Source: Mycolicibacterium sp. CR10
GTDB taxonomy: Bacteria; Actinomycetota; Actinomycetes; Mycobacteriales; Mycobacteriaceae
DNA: 64,000 nt
NCBI RefSeq assembly: GCF_005222675.1
Contig: NZ_STGE01000018.1
Location: 1 to 64,000, forward strand
Direction: 5' to 3'
A program made the position numbers and the translations under genes. Each line of letters begins with the position of its first letter. Position 1 is the first letter of the stretch. The notes below the pieces were generated by a model. It was not told the origin of the DNA. It saw only the letters and a list, made by a program, of their open reading frames with translations, and did no database searches. Shown in pieces: positions 19,328 through 28,351 of the stretch.

Positions 19328-19361
19328 CTTGTATGATGAGATTGCCAACTTATCGTACAAG
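19328..19361. promoter_or_regulatory. Two inverted GntR-type operator sites
   Basis: CTTGTATGATGAG at 19328-19340 and CTTATCGTACAAG at 19349-19361 are inverted copies of one site, consensus CTTGTAYGATRAG, with centres 21 bases apart (two helical turns). Each is itself a TTGT-N3-ATRA imperfect palindrome, as for FadR-type GntR regulators. They lie directly upstream of the dehydratase ribosome site, so binding would block that gene. Confidence 0.65.
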
Positions 19362-19455
19362 TGACGTAAAGGCCATGCCGCTACGCGTGAAATCCCCGGT
19401 GAACGGGGTATATAGGAGCGGCGGCACCGGGCCGCGTGATGGTGCGGAGGTCGCG

Positions 19456-20439
19456 ATGGTCGGCTGGCTGGATTGTCTGCAACAGAGAAGTCCGGCCATC
19501 GGCTTCGTCATCGCCGTCATCTATAAATACGTCGACGACCAGGCCAACTATCTGGCGGCGCTGATCACCTATTACGCGTTCGTCTCGTTGTTCCCCCTGC
19601 TGCTGCTGCTCACCACGGTGCTCGAGTTCGTGCTCGCCGGCCGACCGCAGTGGCGCGAGGAGATCGTCGAATCAGCCATCCAGCAGTTCCCCGTCATCGG
19701 CGACCAAATCAGCCAACCGGGCGCGCTCAGCGGCGGCACCACCGCGGTGTTGATCGGCGTCATCGGCGCCCTCTACGGCGGCCTGGGGGTGGGCCAGGCC
19801 CTGCAGAACGCCATGGACACCGTGTGGGCGGTGCCCCGCAACGTGCGACCCGACCCGATCAAGTCCCGTGTCCGCAGCCTGCTGCTGCTGATCGTCTTGG
19901 GCTCGGCCCTGATCGCCACGACATTGCTGACCGGGCTGGGCCGGATGTCGAGCAGTCTGGGCATCCTCGGAACCGGTGGCGTCGTCGTCGCCTCCCTGGC
20001 ATTGAACACCGCGGTATGCGTCGTCGCCTTCCGCGTCACGACCATGCGGTCGCTGACCTACGGACAGGTGCTGCCCGGCGCGCTTCTCGCGGCGGCGCTC
20101 TGGCAGATGCTGCAGTGGTTCGGTGCGGCATACGTCGCCCGTGTCGCGGCGTCAGCAAGCGTGACGAACAGTGTGTTCGCCATCGTCCTGGGACTTCTGG
20201 CGTTTCTCTACCTGGTGTCCACGTCACTGCTCGTGTGTGCAGAGATCAACGCAGTGCGGGTGGACCGACTCCATCCCCGGGCGTTGCTGACGCCGTTCAC
20301 CGACAACGTGGATCTCACCCCCGCGGACCGCAGGATGTACACAGGACAGGCCGAAGCCCAGCGCGCCAAGGGGTTTCAACGTGTCGAAGTGACCTTTGAC
20401 GAGCAGGGCCGGGAAACACCACAGGAAGGAAGTTCGTGA
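19456..20439 (+). CDS. YihY/BrkB-family inner membrane protein
   Basis: A 327-residue membrane protein with about six transmembrane segments, of the YihY/virulence factor BrkB family. The conserved region LAALITYYAFVSLFPLLLLL is near residue 35, and TNSVFAIVLGLLAFLYLVST near 225. Function of the family is unsettled; it is not an RNase as once proposed. The ATG at 19456 has GGAGG five bases upstream. The hydrophilic C-terminus ends in the GTGA overlap with a small membrane protein gene. Confidence 0.85.
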   Translation: MVGWLDCLQQRSPAIGFVIAVIYKYVDDQANYLAALITYYAFVSLFPLLLLLTTVLEFVLAGRPQWREEIVESAIQQFPVIGDQISQPGALSGGTTAVLIGVIGALYGGLGVGQALQNAMDTVWAVPRNVRPDPIKSRVRSLLLLIVLGSALIATTLLTGLGRMSSSLGILGTGGVVVASLALNTAVCVVAFRVTTMRSLTYGQVLPGALLAAALWQMLQWFGAAYVARVAASASVTNSVFAIVLGLLAFLYLVSTSLLVCAEINAVRVDRLHPRALLTPFTDNVDLTPADRRMYTGQAEAQRAKGFQRVEVTFDEQGRETPQEGSS

Positions 20440-20660
20440 GCATTACCAGTAGAACTCGTTCGACGACTCGGCAGGTGGCAAAGGCGCAACGCCGAATCGC
20501 GTTGGTCCAAGTCCTCTTCTGGCCCGCGGTCGTGATCGGAGGTGTCACCGTCGGCGCAGTGGCGCTGCTGACACTGAGGCGCCGCGCATCGATGCGGCGC
20601 ACCGAGGAGCCCAGCTTGTCGAGTTCCACCGCCGTCACCGCCACACCGCCAACGTCGTAG
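20436..20660 (+). CDS. Small single-pass membrane protein
   Basis: A 74-residue protein with a basic N-terminus (TRSTTRQVAKAQRR), one hydrophobic segment (residues ~22-45), then RRRASMRR. GTG start overlaps the stop of the BrkB-type gene, implying translational coupling and perhaps a physical partnership. No family recognised. The TAG stop lies inside the first unit of an 18-base tandem repeat. Confidence 0.55.
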   Translation: MSITSRTRSTTRQVAKAQRRIALVQVLFWPAVVIGGVTVGAVALLTLRRRASMRRTEEPSLSSSTAVTATPPTS

Positions 20661-20687
20661 AAGAGTCGGACGTCGTAGAAGAGTCGG
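20652..20687. repeat. 18-base perfect tandem duplication
   Basis: ACGTCGTAGAAGAGTCGG occurs twice in tandem. Each unit carries the TAG that ends the small membrane protein gene, so that gene has a duplicated stop region. Probably replication slippage. Confidence 0.85.
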
Positions 20688-20888
20688 AAACGGCTTGCGT
20701 GCAACAGGTTCGATTAGTACAGCTAGCCGCACGTCGTGCCCGAAGTCCCTTCGCCAGCCCGCGACGGACGCTAAACTCGCACGCGTCAGCGTCGGTACCA
20801 ACATGTTCGATGTGGTCGAGGGGATAGAAGAATCGTCACGCACGCGCGGCCACACCGGCGGTTCGCCTTCAGGCTTGCGTGCCTCGCA
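20661..20888. other. Intergenic region before the sugar-binding lipoprotein gene
   Basis: Contains the second unit of the 18-base repeat and then the promoter of the downstream gene. The reading frame of the downstream gene stays open back to a TAA at 20772 and appears to encode a better signal peptide (ARPHRRFAFRLACLALTLTV), but no ATG, GTG or TTG lies in that extension. Confidence 0.5.
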
Positions 20889-21926
20889 TTGACATTGACC
20901 GTGCTTGTCACGGGAGCGTCGGCCTGCGCGAAGACTGAGGAAAACGCCGACGGCCCCGCAGGCGTTGCGTTGATCATCAAGACATCGACGAATCCGTTCT
21001 TTGTGGCGATCCAGGACGGCGCACAGGAGCGCGCCACCGAAGACGGACTCGAACTGTCTGTGGCGGCGGGAAAGGAAGACGGCGACGTCGACAGCCAGAT
21101 CGCCGCGGTCGACGCCGCTATCGAACGTCAAGACAAGGCCATCCTGATCACCCCCAGCGGGCCGGGAGTCGACGGGGCGCTCAAGCGGGCACGCGAGGCC
21201 GGCATCTTCGTCGTGGCGCTGGACACCAAGCCTGGTGACCCCGACGCCGCCGACATCACCTTTGCGACTGACAATTTCGAGGCGGGTCGATTGATCGGGG
21301 CGTGGGCGGCAGAGAAGATGGCCGGTCAGCCCGTGGTCATTGCGATGCTCGACCTATTCGGCAATCGCGGAGTGGAGTCCGACTCCGGCCGAAATCAGGG
21401 CTTCCTCACGGGCATGGGTATCCCCGTGGGCGATCCGGAGTACAAGGGTGACGAGGCGCCCGTCGGCGACTACAGCGGCGGAACGTATCGCATCGCTTGC
21501 CGCGAAATCACTTTGGGGGCGACGGAGGAGGGCCGAGCCGCGATGGCCAGGTGCCTTGCCGCGAATCCTGACGTCAATCTCGTCTACACGATCAACGAGC
21601 CCGCCGCGAGCGGTGCCGTCGAGGCGCTGCGGGCGGCAGGCAACACCGCCACCGTTGTTTCCGTCGATGGCGGTTGCGAACCCGGGATCGCGATGGTGCA
21701 GGCCGGCATCATCGGTGCGACGTCGCAGCAGTATCCGCTCGAGATGGCCGCCCAGGGTATGGACGCCATCGCCGCCTATCTCAAGGATGGGACGCTCCCC
21801 ATCCCCAACCAGGGCATCGACTTGATCACCACGGGTGTCGCGCTGGTCACCGACGACCCCCAGCCGGGCGTCCCCAGCATCGACGTCGCCGCGGGGCTCG
21901 ACCGCTGCTGGGGAAATCCGTCCTGA
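20889..21926 (+). CDS. Sugar ABC transporter substrate-binding lipoprotein (orphan)
   Basis: A 345-residue ribose/galactose-type periplasmic-binding protein. A hydrophobic signal leads to the lipobox-like GASAC (Cys13 from TTG 20889). Binding-domain motifs include IIKTSTNPFFVAIQDGA, GVDGALKRAREAGIFVVALD and SVDGGCEPGIAMVQAGIIGA. The TTG start gives a signal peptide with no positive charge; the in-frame upstream codons supply RR but no normal start codon, so the true start is unsettled. No permease or ATPase gene is adjacent. A decayed copy of its 3' end lies at 31802-31942. Confidence 0.8.
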   Translation: MTLTVLVTGASACAKTEENADGPAGVALIIKTSTNPFFVAIQDGAQERATEDGLELSVAAGKEDGDVDSQIAAVDAAIERQDKAILITPSGPGVDGALKRAREAGIFVVALDTKPGDPDAADITFATDNFEAGRLIGAWAAEKMAGQPVVIAMLDLFGNRGVESDSGRNQGFLTGMGIPVGDPEYKGDEAPVGDYSGGTYRIACREITLGATEEGRAAMARCLAANPDVNLVYTINEPAASGAVEALRAAGNTATVVSVDGGCEPGIAMVQAGIIGATSQQYPLEMAAQGMDAIAAYLKDGTLPIPNQGIDLITTGVALVTDDPQPGVPSIDVAAGLDRCWGNPS

Positions 21927-22009
21927 CAGACCCGGCTGCCGGCTATCTCAGAACGCGCGCGGCGCCCCAATACCCCAGCCGCAGAACCAGCTTCATGCAG
22001 TCAGGCCCG

Positions 22010-23461
22010 TTACTGCGGAGGCAACAGCATCGTCTGCCAGGTCTGCTCACCCGGTGCGGACTGGGCGAGATCGGACTGGCGATACTGCTGCCCGTCGGGG
22101 CCGATGTAACTGCCGGTGGCCGGGTCGTAGCCGGCGACCGCCAGCGGCGGTGGTGCGGGAGCGGCAGGCGGTGGGGCGGCCGGTGCGCCGGCCCCCAGGT
22201 CGGGGATCGCCTCGCCAGACAGCGTCGCGTTGGGGTCGCCCTTCCAGTTGAGGCCGTCGTTCAGCGGAACATACTGTTCATCGCTCTCGCACAGCTTCAC
22301 CGTCGGCGCACGCTTGCCGGGTCGGGTGACGCATGGCGTGTTCTTGGCGCCGCGCACATTGAACAACGAGTCCTGCGGCGTTCTGCAGTAGAGGTCGCCC
22401 GGCGGGCGTTCCGGGTGATCCTCGAACGTGGGCACCCGCCGCTGGCTGGCCGGCAGGAACCCGGTGGTGCACGGCGGCGGCAGATTGAGGTTCAGGTTGA
22501 AGCTGAGATACTCGCCCTGGTAGTCCTGCTTGGTGTCCCGGTTGGCCAGGAACGTTGCCCCTGCCTCAGCGGTGACTTGAGGGAGCAGCACCAGAACTTG
22601 CTCGAGATTGTCCTGATACGTCAGCGCGACTTCGCCGACGCTGACCAGATTCGCCAGCAGGATCGGCAAAGTGGGTTGCAGACGGTCGATCAGCTGACGG
22701 GCTTCGCCGAACGCGGGGCCGCCGTTGTCCAGCAGACCGGCGATGTCCTCATCATGTGTTCGCAGTTCGCTGGTCACGGTGGCCAGGTTCGACGCCCAGG
22801 CCTGAATCGAATCGGAGGTGTTGGTCTGCGAATCGAGCACCGGCTGCGACTGCTCGATCAAGGCGATGAGCGGGTCGAGATTCTCCCGCGCCTCGATCGA
22901 CAGGTCGATGGAGTTGTGGACAATTCGGGTCAGTTCCGGCCCCAGCCCGCCCACCGCCGTATACGACTCGTCGATGGCCGTCCTGAGGTCGTCCTTGGGT
23001 ATTGCCTGCAGCCCACTGACGACCTCGCCGAGGATGGTGTTGATGTCGGGCGGCACGCTGGTGTTGGCGAGGGCGATCACGTCGCCGTCCCGGAGCGGGG
23101 GCGAGCTGCCATCGCGGGGCAGCAACAGCACGTACTGCTCGCCGATCGCCGATTGGCTGTGCACCTCGGCTTCGAGATCAGACGGAATGGCGATGTCGGA
23201 TCTCAGTGACAGCACGGCCGTCACACCCGTGTCGTTCAAGGACACGGATTTCACCCGACCCACTTCGACGCCCCGATACGTGACGTTGCCACTGGCGTAG
23301 AGCCCGGCGGCTTTCGGGAGCTGCACCGTCACCGTGTACTGGCCGACACCGAAGAGCCGGGACGGCAACTTCATGAATTGCAGCGTCATGAACGCCATCG
23401 CGACGAGGGCGATGACCGAGAAGATCACCAACTGGATTCTGGCCAAACGGTGCAGATGCAT
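22010..23461 (-). CDS. mceF: Mce protein F
   Basis: A 483-residue last gene of the mce operon. An N-terminal membrane anchor (residues ~8-30) is followed by the MlaD/Mce domain (VTVQLPKAAGLYASGNVTYR, then GVEVGRVKSV), a long helical region that forms the lipid-conducting tunnel, and a proline- and alanine-rich C-terminus ending in GYDPATGSYIGPDG. ATG overlaps the mceE stop (TAATG). The hexameric Mce complex carries lipids or sterols from the cell envelope to the YrbE permeases. Confidence 0.93.
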   Translation of the reverse strand: MHLHRLARIQLVIFSVIALVAMAFMTLQFMKLPSRLFGVGQYTVTVQLPKAAGLYASGNVTYRGVEVGRVKSVSLNDTGVTAVLSLRSDIAIPSDLEAEVHSQSAIGEQYVLLLPRDGSSPPLRDGDVIALANTSVPPDINTILGEVVSGLQAIPKDDLRTAIDESYTAVGGLGPELTRIVHNSIDLSIEARENLDPLIALIEQSQPVLDSQTNTSDSIQAWASNLATVTSELRTHDEDIAGLLDNGGPAFGEARQLIDRLQPTLPILLANLVSVGEVALTYQDNLEQVLVLLPQVTAEAGATFLANRDTKQDYQGEYLSFNLNLNLPPPCTTGFLPASQRRVPTFEDHPERPPGDLYCRTPQDSLFNVRGAKNTPCVTRPGKRAPTVKLCESDEQYVPLNDGLNWKGDPNATLSGEAIPDLGAGAPAAPPPAAPAPPPLAVAGYDPATGSYIGPDGQQYRQSDLAQSAPGEQTWQTMLLPPQ

Positions 23462-24615
23462 TACGGCCCCTGGTCCCAGCGGTACGGAGCGATCAGCGGG
23501 TTACCCGGGGTGTTCGGTCCGCCCCCGGTGCAGGGGCTGGGGTACTGGCCGATGGTGCGCCCCCACTGCAGTTCCAGCCACGTCAGATCGCATTCCCACC
23601 GGGTACCGGTGAACAGTGACGCATCGAGACGGCTGAAGGTGAGATCGACGATGGCGGTCAGGTTGGCATAGTCGCCCCGCTGCCACGTCTCGATGGTCTC
23701 GTTCGGAAAGGGGAAGGTCAGAATTCCGCTCAGCGCGCGGGTCAGGCTCGGGCCTGCGTTCGCCAGAGATTCCAGCACCGGTCCGGACTCCGTCAATATC
23801 CTGACGATGTCTTCTGTGGATTGATTGACCGTATCGGTGACCATGGCACCGAATTCGCCCAGCCGATCGGCCGCGTCGACGAGGGCCTGACGCTCATCGT
23901 TGAGCACCGCCAGCGCATCGGGGATGGTTTCGAGCGCTCGATCCAGTACTGGCTGCTGCCGCGCCAGCTTGCCGACGAGGCGGTTCAGGCTCTCGGTTGC
24001 CGCGATGATGTCGCCGGATTGATCGTCGAGGTAGGCGGTGAACCGGTCGAGTTGCTGGATCAGACTCCGCACGTCTTTCTCGCGGCCCCGGAACGCTGTG
24101 CTGAATGCCGTGGTGATGTCTTGAAGTTGACCGATTCCACCGCCGTTCAGCACCACCGACAGCGCCGCCAGCGTCTGCTCCGTGGTCGGGTAGAGCCCGC
24201 TGTTCTGTAGCGGAATCACCGACTTGTCGCGCAGCCTGCCTTGTGGTGCCGTGCCAGTCGGGGGAGCAAGTTCGATGTGCTGCGAACCCAGCAAGCTGGT
24301 CTGTCCGAGCTTGGCGGTGGAATTGGCGGGCAGGTCGACGTCGCCACTGAGCGACATGGTCACCAACGCATGCCAACCCTGGCGCTCGATGTTGGTGACA
24401 GTGCCGACCGTGACATCAGCAACCCGCACTCGCGAGTTCTGCTGCAGATTGTTCACATCGGGCATCTGCGCCTGGACGATGAAGGAGCCCGGTCCCGTGC
24501 CCTGCGTGCCAGGCATCGGTAGCGAATTGAGCCCGCGCCAGTCACCGCAGCCGGAAACTCCCAACACCACGATCATGATCAGGATCGCGGCAATACGGTC
24601 GCGGGTGCGTCTCAT
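23461..24615 (-). CDS. mceE: Mce protein E, LprK-like lipoprotein
   Basis: A 384-residue Mce protein with a lipoprotein signal ending VLGVSGC (Cys23), as usual for the E subunit. The MlaD domain (FIVQAQMPDVNNLQQNSRVR) follows and then the helical Mce4_CUP1 region. The ATG at 24615 overlaps the mceD stop (ATGA) and removes a long artefactual extension read antisense-like through the mceD tail. Confidence 0.93.
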   Translation of the reverse strand: MRRTRDRIAAILIMIVVLGVSGCGDWRGLNSLPMPGTQGTGPGSFIVQAQMPDVNNLQQNSRVRVADVTVGTVTNIERQGWHALVTMSLSGDVDLPANSTAKLGQTSLLGSQHIELAPPTGTAPQGRLRDKSVIPLQNSGLYPTTEQTLAALSVVLNGGGIGQLQDITTAFSTAFRGREKDVRSLIQQLDRFTAYLDDQSGDIIAATESLNRLVGKLARQQPVLDRALETIPDALAVLNDERQALVDAADRLGEFGAMVTDTVNQSTEDIVRILTESGPVLESLANAGPSLTRALSGILTFPFPNETIETWQRGDYANLTAIVDLTFSRLDASLFTGTRWECDLTWLELQWGRTIGQYPSPCTGGGPNTPGNPLIAPYRWDQGP

Positions 24616-25967
24616 CAGCCACCTCCAGGAGGAACCATCAAGCCGGTCAGACCGGCACTGGGATCTGTCGAAACCGTGTCTGGCACAGAAGCATTGAGCG
24701 GTGGCGCCTCTGCGGCCAGTGGCCCCGGTGGGGGCGGCGCCTCGGCTGCAGCGGGAGCACCCGGTGCGGCCGGTGCGGCCGGTGCGGCCGGCGGAACAAA
24801 GTCGGGCCGCATCCACTCCTCGCTGAAGGTGACCTCGTTGGGTCTCGCCTGCGCCCCGACGAACAGGTCAAATCCCAAGGGCGGGAAGTTGAACTGTCGG
24901 TTCTTCATGATCGGCGCCAGATACTGGGCACACAGTTTCGACGATTGCTCGGCGTCCAGGCGGGATGCGGCCTGGACCGCTCCGCACAGGAAGCCGATCG
25001 GGTTGGCGAAGTTGTTGACCGCCAGCGCGCCCGTGAAGGAACCGTTGGCCGGCTCAAAGATGTTGCTGAAGTTCTGAAATGCGGCGGGCGCAAGGTGCAG
25101 GGTCTGCTCGATGTCGTCGAGGCTGTCGACCATCGCCGTGGTGATCGATCCCAGCTTGTCCGAGGTGGTGCCGAGTGCCTCGCGGTTGTCCGCGGCAAAG
25201 CTCTGCAGATCACCGACGACCGCGTTGAGGTCTTCGACCGTCTGCCCGACCTTGTTGGGGTCGTCGGCCACCAACGCCGTTGCCGCGGCGAGGTTTCCGT
25301 TGAGTTGCTCGAGCAGACCGGCGCTGTCCTCCAGCGCGGTCACCAACGTCGACAGATTCTTGAATGTTGCGAAGAGGTCTTGACTGTGGTCTCCGAGCGC
25401 GGACAGCGTCTGCGACAGCTTGATGATGGTGTCGCGGATGGTCGGGCCCTGCCCGCGCAGATTGTTGGCGGCGGTGGTGATGAACTCGCCCAACGTGCTC
25501 ACCCCGCCCGGCTCCGTGGGCTGCAGCAGTTCGTTCACCCGCTGAAGTTGTTCGCGTACGTCATCCCACTCGACCGGCACCGCGGTACGGGACTGCGGGA
25601 TCTCCGCGCCGTCCTGCAGCGTGGGACCGTCGGCGTACGCGGGAGTCAGTTGGATCGCCCGACCGGTCACCAGCTGCGGCGACATGATGACCGCGTTGAC
25701 CTCGGCCGGGACCTTGACGTCGCTGTCGAACCAGAACCAGATCTTGACCCGGTCGGGCTGCGGCTCGATCCTGTCCACTTTCCCCACCGGCACGCCGAGG
25801 ATGCGGACGTCGTCGCCGGGGAACAGCGCGGTGCTGTTGTCGAAGTATCCGACCACCAGGGTTCGGGCGTTGTGACCGGAGGCCCGCACTGCGGTGATCA
25901 CTCCGCCGATGAGCACCAGAACCAGGGCAACGGTCAGAAACTTGCGGGACAACACACCGGCGATCAC
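24615..25967 (-). CDS. mceD: Mce protein D
   Basis: A 450-residue Mce protein. N-terminal anchor FLTVALVLVLIGGVITAV, MlaD domain with YFDNSTALFPGDDVRILGV, long helical region, then a low-complexity Pro/Ala tail containing three perfect 9-base repeats (24762-24788) that encode a PAA triplet. GTG 25967 overlaps the mceC stop (GTGA). Confidence 0.93.
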   Translation of the reverse strand: MIAGVLSRKFLTVALVLVLIGGVITAVRASGHNARTLVVGYFDNSTALFPGDDVRILGVPVGKVDRIEPQPDRVKIWFWFDSDVKVPAEVNAVIMSPQLVTGRAIQLTPAYADGPTLQDGAEIPQSRTAVPVEWDDVREQLQRVNELLQPTEPGGVSTLGEFITTAANNLRGQGPTIRDTIIKLSQTLSALGDHSQDLFATFKNLSTLVTALEDSAGLLEQLNGNLAAATALVADDPNKVGQTVEDLNAVVGDLQSFAADNREALGTTSDKLGSITTAMVDSLDDIEQTLHLAPAAFQNFSNIFEPANGSFTGALAVNNFANPIGFLCGAVQAASRLDAEQSSKLCAQYLAPIMKNRQFNFPPLGFDLFVGAQARPNEVTFSEEWMRPDFVPPAAPAAPAAPGAPAAAEAPPPPGPLAAEAPPLNASVPDTVSTDPSAGLTGLMVPPGGG

Positions 25968-27295
25968 GGCTGGGCTCCTGACGCGGCGGGGACCTCGCCG
26001 GGTGCCGGTACGTAGACCGGTGCGGGCGTCGGTTCCGGTACCGACTCGAGCCCCGGCGGGGCGGGGGCGGGCGCCCCTGGCGGTGGGCCGCCCGGCGGTG
26101 GTGCCGGCAGCGGCTCTCGATATGGATACCGGCCCGGTGACTGAACAGGCAGGTTGGGGTCGGCGTTGCCGGTGATCGCGTCGGGCAGGGTCAGGTGCGG
26201 CTCGCCTCCCTGACCCGTTCGCGGGAACGGCATCGGCAGCGCCGGGGTGCCGGCCTGGCCGGTCGGCGGGTCGGTCAACTCCGAGGGCAGCAGCACATTC
26301 GGGTCGAGTCCGAGGTCTGAGAACGCGACATCGATGAACGGCTGGACGAACTGACCCGGCAGCAGATTGACGACATACGCCTTGAAAAACGGCCCCGAGG
26401 AGATCGACTCGCCAAGAGACATGGCGTAGGTGTTGAGGCCTTTCACCGCCAGTTGCAGGCGTTCCTTGCGATTGTCGAGAATCGTCAGGACCCCGTTGAG
26501 TTTGTCCAGGGCAGGCCGCAACTCCGCCCGGTTCTCGTCGATGAACCCCTTGAGTTGCTGCGCGGCCGCGGAGAGGCTGTACCAAATGTTGTCGAGTGCT
26601 GCGCTCTGCGTACGCAACTCGGCAAGCAGTGCGTTGGTCTCCCGCACCAGGCTGATCACCTGGTCGGTCCGCTTGGCGAGCACACCCGTCGCCTTGGCGG
26701 CGTTCTCGAGCAGCTTGCGGAGATTAGCGTCGCGTTCGTTGAGAGTCTGCGCGAAGCGCGCCACACCTTGAACCGCGGACCTCAACTCTTCCGGTGTGTC
26801 GGAGAATGTCTGCGCCAGGGTGGTCAACGAGTCCGACAGCTGGACGGTGTTCAGGCCGCCGATCGTCGTCGCAAGGTCGCCGACCGCGTCGGGCAGCTGG
26901 TAGGGCGACGTCGTCCGGGCCATCGGGATGGTCTCGACGAGTGGGTTGTCACCCCGAGGAAGCACCTCGAGCACCTTGGTGCCCAGAAGGCTCTTGGCGA
27001 TGATCCGGGCCTCGGAGCGTTCCCCGATGTGGATGTTGTTGGCCACCCAGAACGTCACTCGTACCTGTTGGCCGTCGAGTTCGATGCTCTTGACTTTTCC
27101 GGAGGGATAACCGGAGACCTCGACGGCAGCGCCGGTGAACAGCCCTCCGGCGTCGGCGAATTCGGCCGAGTAATCGGTTCCCTGGCTGAAGAACGGCAGC
27201 TTCTGATAGTTCAGGGCGGCCATCGTGATCGTGGCCACGATGGCGATGCCGATGATCCCGATGAGCACCGGGCTGCGTTCGGAGAACGTCTTCAT
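25964..27295 (-). CDS. mceC: Mce protein C
   Basis: A 443-residue Mce protein with anchor VLIGIIGIAIVATITMAAL, MlaD domain (YSAEFADAGGLFTGAAVEVS) and helical region, ending in a long proline-rich tail (PPPGGPPPGAPAPAPPG). The ATG at 27295 overlaps the mceB stop (ATGA); an in-frame ATG four codons upstream is possible. Confidence 0.92.
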   Translation of the reverse strand: MKTFSERSPVLIGIIGIAIVATITMAALNYQKLPFFSQGTDYSAEFADAGGLFTGAAVEVSGYPSGKVKSIELDGQQVRVTFWVANNIHIGERSEARIIAKSLLGTKVLEVLPRGDNPLVETIPMARTTSPYQLPDAVGDLATTIGGLNTVQLSDSLTTLAQTFSDTPEELRSAVQGVARFAQTLNERDANLRKLLENAAKATGVLAKRTDQVISLVRETNALLAELRTQSAALDNIWYSLSAAAQQLKGFIDENRAELRPALDKLNGVLTILDNRKERLQLAVKGLNTYAMSLGESISSGPFFKAYVVNLLPGQFVQPFIDVAFSDLGLDPNVLLPSELTDPPTGQAGTPALPMPFPRTGQGGEPHLTLPDAITGNADPNLPVQSPGRYPYREPLPAPPPGGPPPGAPAPAPPGLESVPEPTPAPVYVPAPGEVPAASGAQP

Positions 27296-28317
27296 TTCGG
27301 TGCGCATCTCCCTGTGCTCTGGCCGGCAACCTTGATGTACACCGGCTGGCCCCCTTTCCCGTTGAGCTTGAGCACCAAGTCGCACAGGTAGAAGCTGAAG
27401 AAGTCGCCGTACATCGCCTGACGGTTCAGTGCCCGGTACTTGTCCGGCAGCTCATTGATGAAACGGTCCAGGTATTCGTGGTCGGCCACCGCGATCCCCG
27501 CCGCCCGGTCGAGTTCCCGAACCACCTTGTGAAACGGCTCCCGGGCTTGCGACATCAGATCGGCGAACGACCCGGCACCGGCGTCGACGAAGGCCACCGC
27601 GTCGGACAGGTCGTTCCTCCGGTCCGAAAGACCCTGCACCAGTTCCGACAACGACGTCACCGCCTTGTCGAACCTCTCGCTCTGGCCACCCAGCGAGCCC
27701 AGCACGACGTTGAGGTTGTCGACGACCTCCCCGATCAGAACATCGCGGTCAGCCAGGGTGTTGGTCACCGCGGCGGCCTGGTTCAGGAACGAGCCGATCG
27801 TCGGCCCCTGTCCCTGGAACGCCTCGATCAACTGTGCGGTCAACTCGTTGACCTGGTCGGGGTCCAACGCCCGGAAAAGCGGGCGAAATCCGCCGATCAA
27901 CATATCCAGATCCAAGGCGGACTCGGTACGGGCGAGCGGAATCGTGCCACCTGGCTTGAGTGCCTGAAGCGGCCCGGCGCCCTCCAACAGGGCGAGGAAA
28001 CGGTTGCCGATCAGGTCGTCGTAGCGAATCGCGGCCCGGGAACCCTCAGTGAGAGAGACGGTTTCGTCGGCCGAGAACTCGACCGTGACGGTCGCGTCCC
28101 GGTTGACCGTGATCGTCTGGACTTTGCCGACCTCGACGCCGGCGATCCTGACGAGGTCACCCTCGCGCAGGCCGGAGACGTTGACGAACTGGGCGAGATA
28201 GTTCTTGCCTTCCCCGAACCGGACCTGTCCGAATACGGCCACCAAGAGAAACGCGCCCATGGCGCACACCGTCAGGAAGATTCCCAGGCGCACCGCAGCG
28301 CCCTTCAGTTCCTTCAC
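27292..28317 (-). CDS. mceB: Mce protein B
   Basis: A 341-residue Mce protein with anchor LGIFLTVCAMGAFLLVAVFG and MlaD domain (YLAQFVNVSGLREGDLVRIA). It lacks the proline-rich tail of its neighbours, as is usual for B subunits of about 340 residues. GTG at 28317 begins VKELKGAAVRLG, the standard MceB start, 34 bases after mceA. Confidence 0.93.
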   Translation of the reverse strand: MKELKGAAVRLGIFLTVCAMGAFLLVAVFGQVRFGEGKNYLAQFVNVSGLREGDLVRIAGVEVGKVQTITVNRDATVTVEFSADETVSLTEGSRAAIRYDDLIGNRFLALLEGAGPLQALKPGGTIPLARTESALDLDMLIGGFRPLFRALDPDQVNELTAQLIEAFQGQGPTIGSFLNQAAAVTNTLADRDVLIGEVVDNLNVVLGSLGGQSERFDKAVTSLSELVQGLSDRRNDLSDAVAFVDAGAGSFADLMSQAREPFHKVVRELDRAAGIAVADHEYLDRFINELPDKYRALNRQAMYGDFFSFYLCDLVLKLNGKGGQPVYIKVAGQSTGRCAPK

Positions 28318-28351
28318 AACGCAATCTCCCGAGTCTGTTGTTCGTCGGCGC

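Noticed and set aside
19380..19430. SigF-like GGGTAT before the BrkB-type gene
   Set aside because: The -10-like element is present but no GTTT lies at the right distance upstream.
17785..20439. An 884-residue plus-strand open frame
   Set aside because: Most of it runs antisense to the GntR and dehydratase genes. Only the part from ATG 19456, with a ribosome site, has the BrkB-type membrane protein.
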